Assembly: GCA_966186435.1 (NCBI GenBank)
Contig: CBIFWW010000024.1
Location: forward strand, 1 to 29,293
Reading direction: 5' to 3'
Origin: CBIFWW01 sp966186435
GTDB taxonomy: Bacteria > Pseudomonadota > Gammaproteobacteria > Enterobacterales > Enterobacteriaceae
DNA: 29,293 nucleotides
Position 1 is the stretch's first letter. Each line of letters begins with the position of its first letter. Made by a program: the position numbers and the translations under genes. This document shows, piece by piece, positions 23,769-29,293 of this stretch. A model generated the notes under the pieces. It searched no databases. It was given only the letters and a program-made list of their open reading frames with translations, and was not told the DNA's origin.

Positions 23769-24564
23769 ACGCGCGCCGCTGATTCTCAAAATCGCTACCT
23801 GGGGTGGGGTGATCTTCCTGCACTTCCCGCTGCTGATTATCGCCATCTATGCTTTTAATACTGAAGATGCGGCCTTTAGCTTCCCGCCCAAAGGCTTAAC
23901 ATTCCACTGGTTTAGCGTGGCGGCCAGCCGCGACGATATTGTGGATTCAGTGACGTTGTCACTTAAAATTGCCGCGCTGGCAACGGCGGTGGCTCTGGTG
24001 TTGGGCACCCTGGCTGCCGCCGCCCTGTGGCGCCGTGAGTTCTTTGGCAAACACGCTATCTCCTTCCTGTTGCTGTTACCGATAGCCCTGCCGGGGATCA
24101 TCACCGGGATTGCCTTGCTCACTGCCTTTAAAACCCTGGATATCGAGCCGGGCTTTTGGACCATCGTGGTGGGGCACGCCACCTTCTGCGTAGTGATTGT
24201 GTTTAACAACGTGATAGCGCGCTTCCGCCGAACATCCTGGAGCCAGGTGGAAGCCTCGATGGATTTAGGGGCCGACGGCTGGCAAACCTTCCGTTATGTG
24301 ATCCTGCCTAACTTAGGCTCCGCTCTGCTGGCCGGGGGGATGCTGGCTTTCGCGCTGTCATTTGATGAAATTATTGTCACCACCTTTACCGCCGGGCACG
24401 AACGCACCCTCCCACTGTGGTTATTAAACCAGTTGGGACGGCCCCGTGATGTGCCGGTGACAAACGTGGTGGCGCTACTGGTTATGCTGGTCACGATGAT
24501 ACCTATCCTGGGAGCCTGGTGGCTCACCCGTAACGGCGATACCGTCGCCGGCGGGGAAAAATAA
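23758..24564 (+). CDS. ydcV: YdcV, ABC transporter permease
   Basis: The 268-residue protein is the second permease of the importer, PotC-like. Hydrophobic helices occur at about 15-33, 68-90, 100-125, 133-155, 183-205 and 232-256. The EAA coupling motif is EASMDLGADGWQ at 165-176, followed by FRYVILPNLG. It pairs with YdcU to form the translocation path. Its start lies inside the ydcU 3' end (11-base overlap). patD begins 15 bases after its stop with an AAAGGTGA ribosome binding site. Confidence 0.93.
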   Translation: MHSERAPLILKIATWGGVIFLHFPLLIIAIYAFNTEDAAFSFPPKGLTFHWFSVAASRDDIVDSVTLSLKIAALATAVALVLGTLAAAALWRREFFGKHAISFLLLLPIALPGIITGIALLTAFKTLDIEPGFWTIVVGHATFCVVIVFNNVIARFRRTSWSQVEASMDLGADGWQTFRYVILPNLGSALLAGGMLAFALSFDEIIVTTFTAGHERTLPLWLLNQLGRPRDVPVTNVVALLVMLVTMIPILGAWWLTRNGDTVAGGEK

Positions 24565-24579
24565 ACCAAAGGTGAAACT

Positions 24580-26004
24580 ATGCAAACGCAACAATTGATC
24601 GACGGAAAACTGGTTGAAGGGCGCGGCGTGATGCTGGAGGTGCACAACCCCGCGAATGGTGAGGTGATCGCACGTATCCAGGAGGCCAGCCCGGAGCAGG
24701 TCGATCAGGCTGTGCTGGCCGCTGACCGTGCTTTTGCCCAATGGCGGCTCACCACCCCGAAGGAACGTGCGGAGCACTTACTGAAGCTGGCGGATGCCAT
24801 TGAAGCCAATGCGGAAGACTTTGCCCGCCTGGAATCCCTGAACTGTGGTAAACCTTTCCAGAATGCCCTGAATGATGAGATCCCCGCCATTGTCGACGTT
24901 TTCCGTTTCTTTGCCGGGGCCAGCCGTTGCCTGAATGGGCTAGCGGCCGGGGAATATATGGCCGATCACACCTCGATGATCCGCCGTGATCCGCTCGGCG
25001 TGGTGGCCTCTATTGCCCCGTGGAACTACCCACTGATGATGGCGGCCTGGAAGCTGGCACCGGCGCTGGCCGCCGGTAACTGTGTGGTGATCAAACCCTC
25101 TGAAATCACACCGCTCACTGCTTTTGCCCTGGCGGAAGTGATGAATGACATCTTCCCGGCGGGGGTGGTCAACGTGCTGTTTGGCCGTGGGCCAACAGTG
25201 GGCGATGCGCTTACCGGCCACGATAAGGTGCGCATGGTCTCCCTGACTGGCTCTATTGCTACCGGGGAACATATTATCAGCCATACGGCTTCTTCGATTA
25301 AACGTACCCATATGGAGTTGGGGGGCAAAGCGCCAGTGCTGGTGTTTGATGACGCCAATCTGGATGCGGTAGTTGAGGGTATCCGTACCTTTGGTTTCTA
25401 TAATGCCGGGCAGGACTGTACCGCCGCCTGCCGTATTTATGCCCAGAAAGGTATCTATGAGCAGCTGGTGGCTAAGCTGGCTGAGGCAGTCAGTACCCTG
25501 AAGCACGGTGACCCGAATGACACCAGCACTGAGCTGGGGCCATTGAGTTCAGCGGACCATCTGGCGCGGGTGGTGAAGGCGGTGGATGCAGCCAAAGCCT
25601 TGCCTCATGTCAAGGTCGCCACCGGCGGCAATAAAGTGCCTGGGGCGGGCTATTTCTTCGAACCGACCATTCTGGCGGGGGCGAAACAAGATGACGCCAT
25701 CGTACAGCGTGAGGTGTTTGGCCCGGTGGTCAGCGTGACGCCATTTGACGATGAAGATCAGGCGCTGGAGTGGGCCAATGACTCCCAATACGGCCTGGCA
25801 TCCTCGGTTTGGACTCAGGATGTGGGCCGCGCCCATCGGCTAAGCGCCCGCCTGCAATACGGCTGCACTTGGGTAAATACCCATTTTATGCTGGTGAGTG
25901 AAATGCCACACGGCGGCCAGAAACATTCCGGTTATGGCAAGGATATGTCCCTGTACGGGCTGGAGGATTACACCGTGGTGCGCCATGTGATGATCAAGCA
26001 CTAG
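24580..26004 (+). CDS. patD: PatD (YdcW), gamma-aminobutyraldehyde dehydrogenase
   Basis: The 474-residue NAD-dependent aldehyde dehydrogenase has catalytic Cys280 in NAGQDCTAACR, general base Glu246 in MELGGKAP, Asn149 in APWNYP and Lys172 in IKPSEITP. It matches E. coli PatD, which oxidises 4-aminobutyraldehyde (1-pyrroline) to GABA in the putrescine transaminase route and also accepts other medium-chain aldehydes. It closes the ydcSTUV operon, so uptake of an amine and oxidation of its aldehyde product are coordinately expressed. The transaminase PatA is not in the window. A strong terminator follows 15 bases after the stop. Confidence 0.95.
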   Translation: MQTQQLIDGKLVEGRGVMLEVHNPANGEVIARIQEASPEQVDQAVLAADRAFAQWRLTTPKERAEHLLKLADAIEANAEDFARLESLNCGKPFQNALNDEIPAIVDVFRFFAGASRCLNGLAAGEYMADHTSMIRRDPLGVVASIAPWNYPLMMAAWKLAPALAAGNCVVIKPSEITPLTAFALAEVMNDIFPAGVVNVLFGRGPTVGDALTGHDKVRMVSLTGSIATGEHIISHTASSIKRTHMELGGKAPVLVFDDANLDAVVEGIRTFGFYNAGQDCTAACRIYAQKGIYEQLVAKLAEAVSTLKHGDPNDTSTELGPLSSADHLARVVKAVDAAKALPHVKVATGGNKVPGAGYFFEPTILAGAKQDDAIVQREVFGPVVSVTPFDDEDQALEWANDSQYGLASSVWTQDVGRAHRLSARLQYGCTWVNTHFMLVSEMPHGGQKHSGYGKDMSLYGLEDYTVVRHVMIKH

Positions 26005-26018
26005 GTTCTGAGGCTGTT

Positions 26019-26050
26019 AAAGGCGGTGCCAGAGGGGGCCGCCTTTTTTT
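26019..26050 (+). terminator. Rho-independent terminator of the ydcSTUV-patD operon
   Basis: The stem AAAGGCGG (26019-26026) pairs with CCGCCTTT (26039-26046) around a 12-base loop and ends in a run of seven T (26044-26050). It separates patD from the convergent ydeI gene. Confidence 0.88.
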
Positions 26051-26057
26051 GTGGCGG

Positions 26058-26456
26058 TTATTTGTCCAGTTGTGACACGGTAATCACCGGGTGTTTTCCC
26101 GCCTTCGATAAGGTACCGCTGATAATGATTATCTGATCCGGCTTCACTTCACGGTCTTTAAAAACCGCTTTGGGGATCACCACGTCGATGGTGTCGGATT
26201 TATCCCTGAACAGGTAATGGTCCTGTCCTTTCTGCTCAATCAAATTACCGCGCACGGTAACCGATGCATCATTGTGCATGGTCTTGACGAATTTCACCGT
26301 CATCATTCGTTCATCTTCTGTTCCCCTGTAGCCATCTTCAATATTGTGGGGAGCAGGGGGCGTGGCCTCTTTTTTAAACCCGCCCTGGTCATCAGCATGG
26401 GCCAGGGTGACAGGCAGCGTCAGTAATGCGGCGGCAAACAGTAGCGCAGGTTTCAT
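26058..26456 (-). CDS. ydeI: YdeI-like periplasmic OB-fold (BOF family) protein
   Basis: The product is a small exported protein: signal peptide MKPALLFAAALLTLPVTLAH then ADDQGG, and a bacterial OB-fold (BOF) domain. It aligns with E. coli YdeI (ADDQGG, IEDGYRGT, MTVKFVKTMHNDASVTVRGN, then YLFRDKS, VVIPKAVF, REVKPDQIIIISG). In Salmonella YdeI is RcsB- and PmrA-regulated and supports resistance to polymyxin B and other cationic peptides together with a porin. I chose the second of two adjacent ATGs (26456 rather than 26459) because GAGG lies about five bases before it. An upstream in-frame ATG at 26540 would bury the signal peptide. It converges on patD. Confidence 0.87.
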   Translation of the reverse strand: MKPALLFAAALLTLPVTLAHADDQGGFKKEATPPAPHNIEDGYRGTEDERMMTVKFVKTMHNDASVTVRGNLIEQKGQDHYLFRDKSDTIDVVIPKAVFKDREVKPDQIIIISGTLSKAGKHPVITVSQLDK

Positions 26457-26639
26457 CATGACCTCATCAGGTAGTGGATTGCCCAGTAACAGGCTTATTT
26501 TTAAGCATAAACCGTAGGCGGGATATTGCCACCACCGCATAGGCAGAAGATGGGTAGAACTGTCTGAAACTCAAGCCCTCATCACGGTTAGCAACAGCGC
26601 TCAATTTGTCTTATTCCGCCGTGCGGCAGGCATAAAAAA

Positions 26640-26995
26640 ACCGCGATGGCGCAGTGCCGTTCACTTAAGCGGAATGGCATTACGAATTATCGGATAGCAG
26701 GTTTTTAACATCTTAATCATTTTCCCATCGTGAGTGGTAAAGTTCTGCCACATCCTTTGCCCGATAATAGTCTGCGGTTAGCGAGGTCAGAACGGTTTTA
26801 TCCACGCCGTTTACCTCGTAAGTGATAGCCCGGGCATACCCGTATTCCGGCAGGGAAGGATTTTTTCCAGGCCTGTGGCGACATCTTCAGCTTCAGCATT
26901 CTGTAGCCTGAACCGTAGCTTTCTTCTGTTTCCGCCACCATATTCTTACGGGCTGGCAGCAACCAGTGACGGTTTTTCCCTGCTAAAATGTCACT
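26640..26995 (-). pseudogene. IS4-family transposase remnant
   Basis: Minus-strand reading gives GKNRHWLLPARKN and YRMLKLKMSPQAWKK, then after a one-base slip at the A run (26863-26868) NPSLPEYGYARAI, VDKTVLTSLTADYYRAKDV and AELYHSRWEND. This follows the second half of IS4 transposases such as InsG (GEHRHWMIPLRK, VKLKTSPQARKK, LLTSMTDAMRFP, DLYSHRWEIELGYREIK). The frame stops just where the YREK catalytic motif should come, so the DDE active site is incomplete. A segment near 26640-26668 (TTAAGTGAACGGCACTG read on the minus strand) may be part of an old terminal repeat. The element is dead and lacks its other end. Confidence 0.75.
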
Positions 26996-27012
26996 ACGTC
27001 GGTAGGGGGCTG

Positions 27013-27068
27013 TCACGGAATCCAGGTCTGATGGGAGCGAAGCTACAAATTACGACATTTGCCCTTTA
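27013..27068 (+). repeat. Diverged inverted duplication, copy A
   Basis: This stretch contains AGGTCTGATGGGAGCGAAGC followed by TACAAATTACGACATTTG. It is about 85 percent identical over some 40 bases to the reverse complement of 27668-27716 (AGGCCTGGTGGGAGCGAGGC then GACAAAATACGACATCTG). The two copies point at each other around the orphan gene at 27159-27581. In this copy the reading frame seen in copy B is broken by a TGA. Confidence 0.6.
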
Positions 27069-27158
27069 TCATAATGTCGGGTTTACACAGCCAGAACTGA
27101 CGATGCAGCACTGGCTGTTATGCTCTTAGCTAATTATGTAATCACTAGTAGAAAATGG

Positions 27159-27581
27159 TTATGTGAAGTTGTAGACAACCTGCACGATTACGGTTTTCTC
27201 ACCATTTAAAGCGCCGACATACACAGATTCCTGAGGATCAGTGCTACGCCAACACGTTGACTCAAAGTCACATTCAGCGCGCTTGTATCCTATGGACGTC
27301 AGATAATCTTCTATTTTACTGGTATCTTTCGTATCGTAGAATTTCATTGCATACACATGCGTGGCAGGTCCTGTGATGTTCGCGAAATCAAAGGAATAAC
27401 GGGCGGAAATACGCGGCATTTTTCTTAGTATGTCAGGAGTATAAAAATCATACTCCCGTTTATCCTGCTCGGTATAGTGAGCGCTACCGGCGAATTCCAA
27501 TTTGACCCATGGCCAGGCACAGGTGAGGGCAACAGCAGTAAAGATAGTTGCACCACCGAATACCTTAAGAGACCTACACAT
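27159..27581 (-). CDS. Orphan membrane-anchored or exported protein of unknown family
   Basis: The protein is about 140 residues from the ATG at 27581, preceded ten bases earlier by AAAGGGGGG on the coding strand; a longer TTG start at 27608 is less likely. Residues 1-25 (MCRSLKVFGGATIFTAVALT and on) form a signal peptide or membrane anchor. The rest is hydrophilic and exported, with a YDFYTPDILRKMPRISARYS segment, a region around KFYDTKDTSKIEDYLTSIGY, and two cysteines in CDFESTCW likely to form a disulfide. I do not recognise the family with certainty. An immunity-type or stress-related periplasmic protein would fit, but that is a guess. Its GC content is clearly below that of the neighbouring core genes, and it is flanked by an IS4 remnant and an inverted duplication, so it was probably acquired. 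Confidence 0.6.
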   Translation of the reverse strand: MCRSLKVFGGATIFTAVALTCAWPWVKLEFAGSAHYTEQDKREYDFYTPDILRKMPRISARYSFDFANITGPATHVYAMKFYDTKDTSKIEDYLTSIGYKRAECDFESTCWRSTDPQESVYVGALNGEKTVIVQVVYNFT

Positions 27582-27646
27582 AGGGTAATGCCCCCCTTTA
27601 ATGGACAATCGCTATGATAACCATTTCATAGATGAGTGATTTTTAC

Positions 27647-27742
27647 TCAGTTCCAGTTCAAAAAAGTCAGATGTCGTATTTTGTCGCCTCGCTCCCACCA
27701 GGCCTGGTCACAGAAATCGAGCAGGTCATTGAGAAGTGACAT
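27647..27742 (-). pseudogene. Short coding remnant, inverted duplication copy B
   Basis: The minus strand from 27742 reads MSLLNDLLDFCDQAWWERGD followed by KIRHLTFLNWN and TGA, 31 codons. It looks like real protein sequence, possibly the C-terminus of a longer gene, but I do not recognise it and there is no convincing ribosome binding site; the queH terminator ends at its first codons. The core WWERGDKIRHLTF is echoed in decayed form at 27013-27068 (WERSYKLRHLPF on the plus strand), which shows that the same module was present twice. Confidence 0.45.
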
Positions 27743-27774
27743 AAAGAAAACGGCTTCCTGTTATGGAAGCCGTT
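27742..27774 (-). terminator. Rho-independent terminator of queH
   Basis: A perfect ten-base stem (AACGGCTTCC at 27749-27758 with GGAAGCCGTT at 27765-27774) with a six-base loop is followed on the minus strand by TTTTCTTT. It lies 63 bases after the queH stop. Confidence 0.85.
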
Positions 27775-27836
27775 ATAGTGCCGAAGATTAAGGATCGGCA
27801 TTGTGCATTAGAGTTTTCGTAAAACGTTCCAGGGGC

Positions 27837-28496
27837 TTATTTCTTATCGTCAGCGCTGTAATATAGCTCGCCTAATTTAATCAGCGGGCGGCCCTGTGAT
27901 TTACGATGCAGGTTGGCATCACGCAGGGAGTAAACGCAGCCGCAGTATTCCTGCTGGTAGAACTCCTCTTCTTTGCTGATCTCGATCATGCGGGCGGATC
28001 CACCGCCTTTACGCCAGTTGTGATCCCAGTAGGTCAGCCCTTCATAAGGCGCGGCCGCACGGGCACCACAGTCATTCACTTGCTTCATGTCCTTCCAGCG
28101 GGAGATCCCAAGCGAGCTGGTCATCACGCTAAAGCCGTTCTCAGCTGCGTAAAGCGCCGTGCGCTGGAAACGCATATCGAAACACATAGTGCAGCGTGCG
28201 CCGCGCTCTGGTTCATGCTCCAGGCCCTTAGCCCGCTCAAACCAATTGTCGGTGTCATAGTCCGCGTCAATGATCGGCACACCGTGTTTCTCAGCAAAAC
28301 GGATATTCTCTTCTTTACGCAGCAGGTATTCCTTCTGCGGATGGATATTGGGGTTATAGAAGAAAATGGTGTAGTCGATACCAGATGCCTTCAGGGCTTC
28401 CATCACTTCGCCTGAACAGGGGGCGCAGCAGGAGTGCAGAAGGAGTTTCTTTGCCTCGTTTGGTAACGTCAGTTGAGGCCGTACTAATTCACTCAT
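27837..28496 (-). CDS. queH: QueH, epoxyqueuosine reductase
   Basis: The 219-residue protein is of the DUF208/QueH family, which reduces epoxyqueuosine to queuosine at the wobble position of tRNAs with GUN anticodons, as a non-homologous replacement for the cobalamin enzyme QueG. Metal and cluster cysteines are visible: CCAPC (Cys23, 24, 27), CTMC (Cys102, 105) and CGC (Cys185, 187). HSCCAPCSGEV, FFYNPNIHP and FSVMTSSLGISRWKD are typical family stretches. I chose the ATG at 28496 (MSELVRPQLT) over one nine codons upstream because it fits the family length and follows TGGAATCCCC. It has its own terminator. Whether queG is also present in the genome cannot be seen. Confidence 0.92.
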   Translation of the reverse strand: MSELVRPQLTLPNEAKKLLLHSCCAPCSGEVMEALKASGIDYTIFFYNPNIHPQKEYLLRKEENIRFAEKHGVPIIDADYDTDNWFERAKGLEHEPERGARCTMCFDMRFQRTALYAAENGFSVMTSSLGISRWKDMKQVNDCGARAAAPYEGLTYWDHNWRKGGGSARMIEISKEEEFYQQEYCGCVYSLRDANLHRKSQGRPLIKLGELYYSADDKK

Positions 28497-28935
28497 GGGG
28501 ATTCCAACGGATTGCTTACACATTAAGCGCTAATTTTAGCAAAAAAATCGGGGGGTGATAACCGAACTTTGCTCCGCATCCCACGCTGCACAGGCCTGAC
28601 AACGACAAGGTTAATGGTTTTGAAACACCTGATAAGCAGTGTTGATAATTAAAATAGCTTATTAAGTAACGCTAATAATTGTGATCCACCGCAAAAAAAA
28701 TAAACCCGGAGAATTTATTTTAAGTCGGCGGTTTTTTATTGGCTGCCAAATGCATTTTACCTATGCTTTCAATAATTAAGATAAGGGCCTGTGGGAATTA
28801 TTTTAAAATATTAGGTCGCGTGCAAGATGTTTGGAATTGTTAAAGTCTTTGTGAATCAATATTTAATTTTTGGTGCAGCTAATGCACCTCATATTGCTCT
28901 AACGGGACGAGGCAGGAAGGTTAATGACAAGTGAT
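28497..28935. other. AT-rich intergenic region upstream of queH
   Basis: No gene is evident in about 440 bases. The half next to queH should carry its promoter. A loose hairpin (ACCGC at 28688-28692 with GCGGT at 28738-28742, enclosing AAATAAA/TTTATTT) ends in TTTTTTATT and could be a terminator for a short plus-strand transcript starting in this spacer. The stretch 28760-28875 is strongly AT-rich, with TTTAAAATATT and ATTTAATTTTT, and looks like promoter or silencer DNA. Confidence 0.4.
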
Positions 28936-28942
28936 CTACACT
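28914..28942 (+). promoter_or_regulatory. Candidate promoter of the small basic protein gene
   Basis: CTACACT at 28936-28942, followed by GAA, resembles the extended -10 (CTATACT) favoured by the stationary-phase sigma factor RpoS. A TGACAA hexamer lies at 28925-28930, too close for a normal -35. The start codon is about 42 bases further on. Confidence 0.4.
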
Positions 28943-28983
28943 GAATTTGCTGAAAATCACAGCTTAACTCACTGGAAATCGCT

Positions 28984-29085
28984 ATGAAGAATACCCAAGT
29001 TAGCTCTGAAAAAGGTCAGTCTGATAAACACGGCAAAGCGCCAGCGAAAGATGATAAAAAGCCTGGGCCGCAAAAAAGGAAATAA
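28984..29085 (+). CDS. Small basic hydrophilic protein (33 residues), function unknown
   Basis: The 33-residue product (MKNTQVSSEKGQSDKHGKAP then AKDDKKPGPQKRK) is highly charged, lysine-rich and lacks hydrophobic residues, so it is likely disordered and cytosolic, possibly binding nucleic acid or other polyanions. Evidence that it is real: a GGAA ribosome binding site at 28974-28977 with good spacing, an RpoS-like -10 about 42 bases upstream, and a textbook terminator five bases after the stop. Such compact, promoter-ORF-terminator units are typical of small stress proteins in enterobacteria. I do not recognise the family. Confidence 0.65.
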   Translation: MKNTQVSSEKGQSDKHGKAPAKDDKKPGPQKRK

Positions 29086-29090
29086 AAGAT

Positions 29091-29112
29091 AAGGCCGCTT
29101 CGGCGGCCTTTT
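29091..29112 (+). terminator. Rho-independent terminator with TTCG tetraloop
   Basis: The stem AAGGCCGC (29091-29098) pairs with GCGGCCTT (29103-29110) around the stable TTCG loop and ends in TTTT. It closes the 33-residue protein gene. Confidence 0.9.
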
Positions 29113-29293
29113 GCATGGCTAAATGGCTGCTAGGTATCCTCATTATAAGCCCCTTGAATAATCATAATTTCACCATAAGCACATCTGATAATCCCATTTG
29201 AATATCGGCTTGCCCTTATAAATAAGTAAGAGCATACTGATTTCACACCAAATAAGAATGCCTATTTATCATTCTATCTCTTATTAATAAAAT
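29113..29293. other. AT-rich end of window
   Basis: No gene, repeat or clear regulatory element is recognisable in the last 180 bases, which are strongly AT-rich and probably belong to the upstream region of a gene outside the window. Confidence 0.4.

Noticed and set aside
26460..26540. Longer N-terminus for the YdeI-like protein (start at 26540)
   Set aside because: It would put 28 residues before a typical signal peptide; the GAGG ribosome binding site fits the ATG pair at 26456-26459.
26710..27720. Intact insertion sequence spanning the IS4 remnant and the inverted duplication
   Set aside because: The transposase is frameshifted and lacks its catalytic end, and the inverted copies look like coding remnants rather than terminal repeats of the IS4 element; no target-site duplication could be identified by eye.
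27906..28415. Plus-strand open frame of 169 codons opposite queH
   Set aside because: QueH is conserved with its cysteine motifs on the minus strand; the plus frame has no recognisable features.
1..29293. CRISPR array, tRNA, rRNA or prophage attachment site
   Set aside because: No regularly spaced repeats, cloverleaf-forming segments or integrase genes were found on reading the whole window.

Overview
The window looks like chromosomal DNA of a member of the Enterobacterales, most likely a Serratia/Yersiniaceae-like relative (genus not fixed). Most intact genes translate to close homologues of the Escherichia coli ydc block and keep its order and mostly its orientation: ydcF ... ydcI, ydcJ, opgD, rimL, ydcK, tehB, ydcL, rlhA (ydcP), ydcS, ydcT, ydcU, ydcV, patD (ydcW). 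I saw no tRNA, rRNA, CRISPR array or intact mobile element.

Layout. 1-1300: ydcF, then decayed debris (the first codons of a gapC-like gene joined to an alcohol-dehydrogenase C-terminus, and a frmR-like remnant). 1297-2415: frmA, glutathione-dependent formaldehyde dehydrogenase; frmB is absent and an EAL-domain scrap follows. 2897-7389: a compact three-gene tripartite efflux operon (MacA-type adaptor, MacB-type ABC transporter, NodT-type outer-membrane lipoprotein) that is not present in the E. coli version of this block. 7571-10138: divergent ydcI (LysR regulator) and ydcJ (HglS-type 2-oxoadipate dioxygenase/decarboxylase family), with a 22-bp imperfect direct repeat and two palindromes between them. 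10209-11717: a type-B carboxylesterase wedged between ydcJ and opgD. 11966-17431: opgD, rimL, ydcK, a tehA gene reduced to its two ends, tehB, a VOC gene split by an amber codon, and the lipoprotein gene ydcL. 17590-20315: rlhA, a hotdog thioesterase and a truncated GNAT gene. 20596-26004: the ydcSTUV-patD operon, a polyamine-type ABC importer joined to gamma-aminobutyraldehyde dehydrogenase; the MocR-type regulator gene ydcR that precedes ydcS in E. coli is missing. 26058-29293: ydeI, an accessory patch (IS4-family transposase remnant, an orphan membrane-anchored protein, a diverged inverted duplication), queH, and a 33-residue basic protein with its own promoter-like sequence and terminator.

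The intact genes cover formaldehyde detoxification, drug or metabolite efflux, periplasmic glucan trimming, translation-related modification (RimL, RlhA, QueH) and putrescine/GABA catabolism. The main theme of the rest is reductive decay at gene junctions: gapC, frmR, an EAL gene, tehA, a VOC gene, a GNAT gene and an IS4 transposase are all visible as fragments. No clear new multi-gene system is evident. The best candidates for new biology are the ydcI-ydcJ operator architecture, the orphan 27159-27581 with its flanking inverted duplication, and the small protein at 28984-29085.
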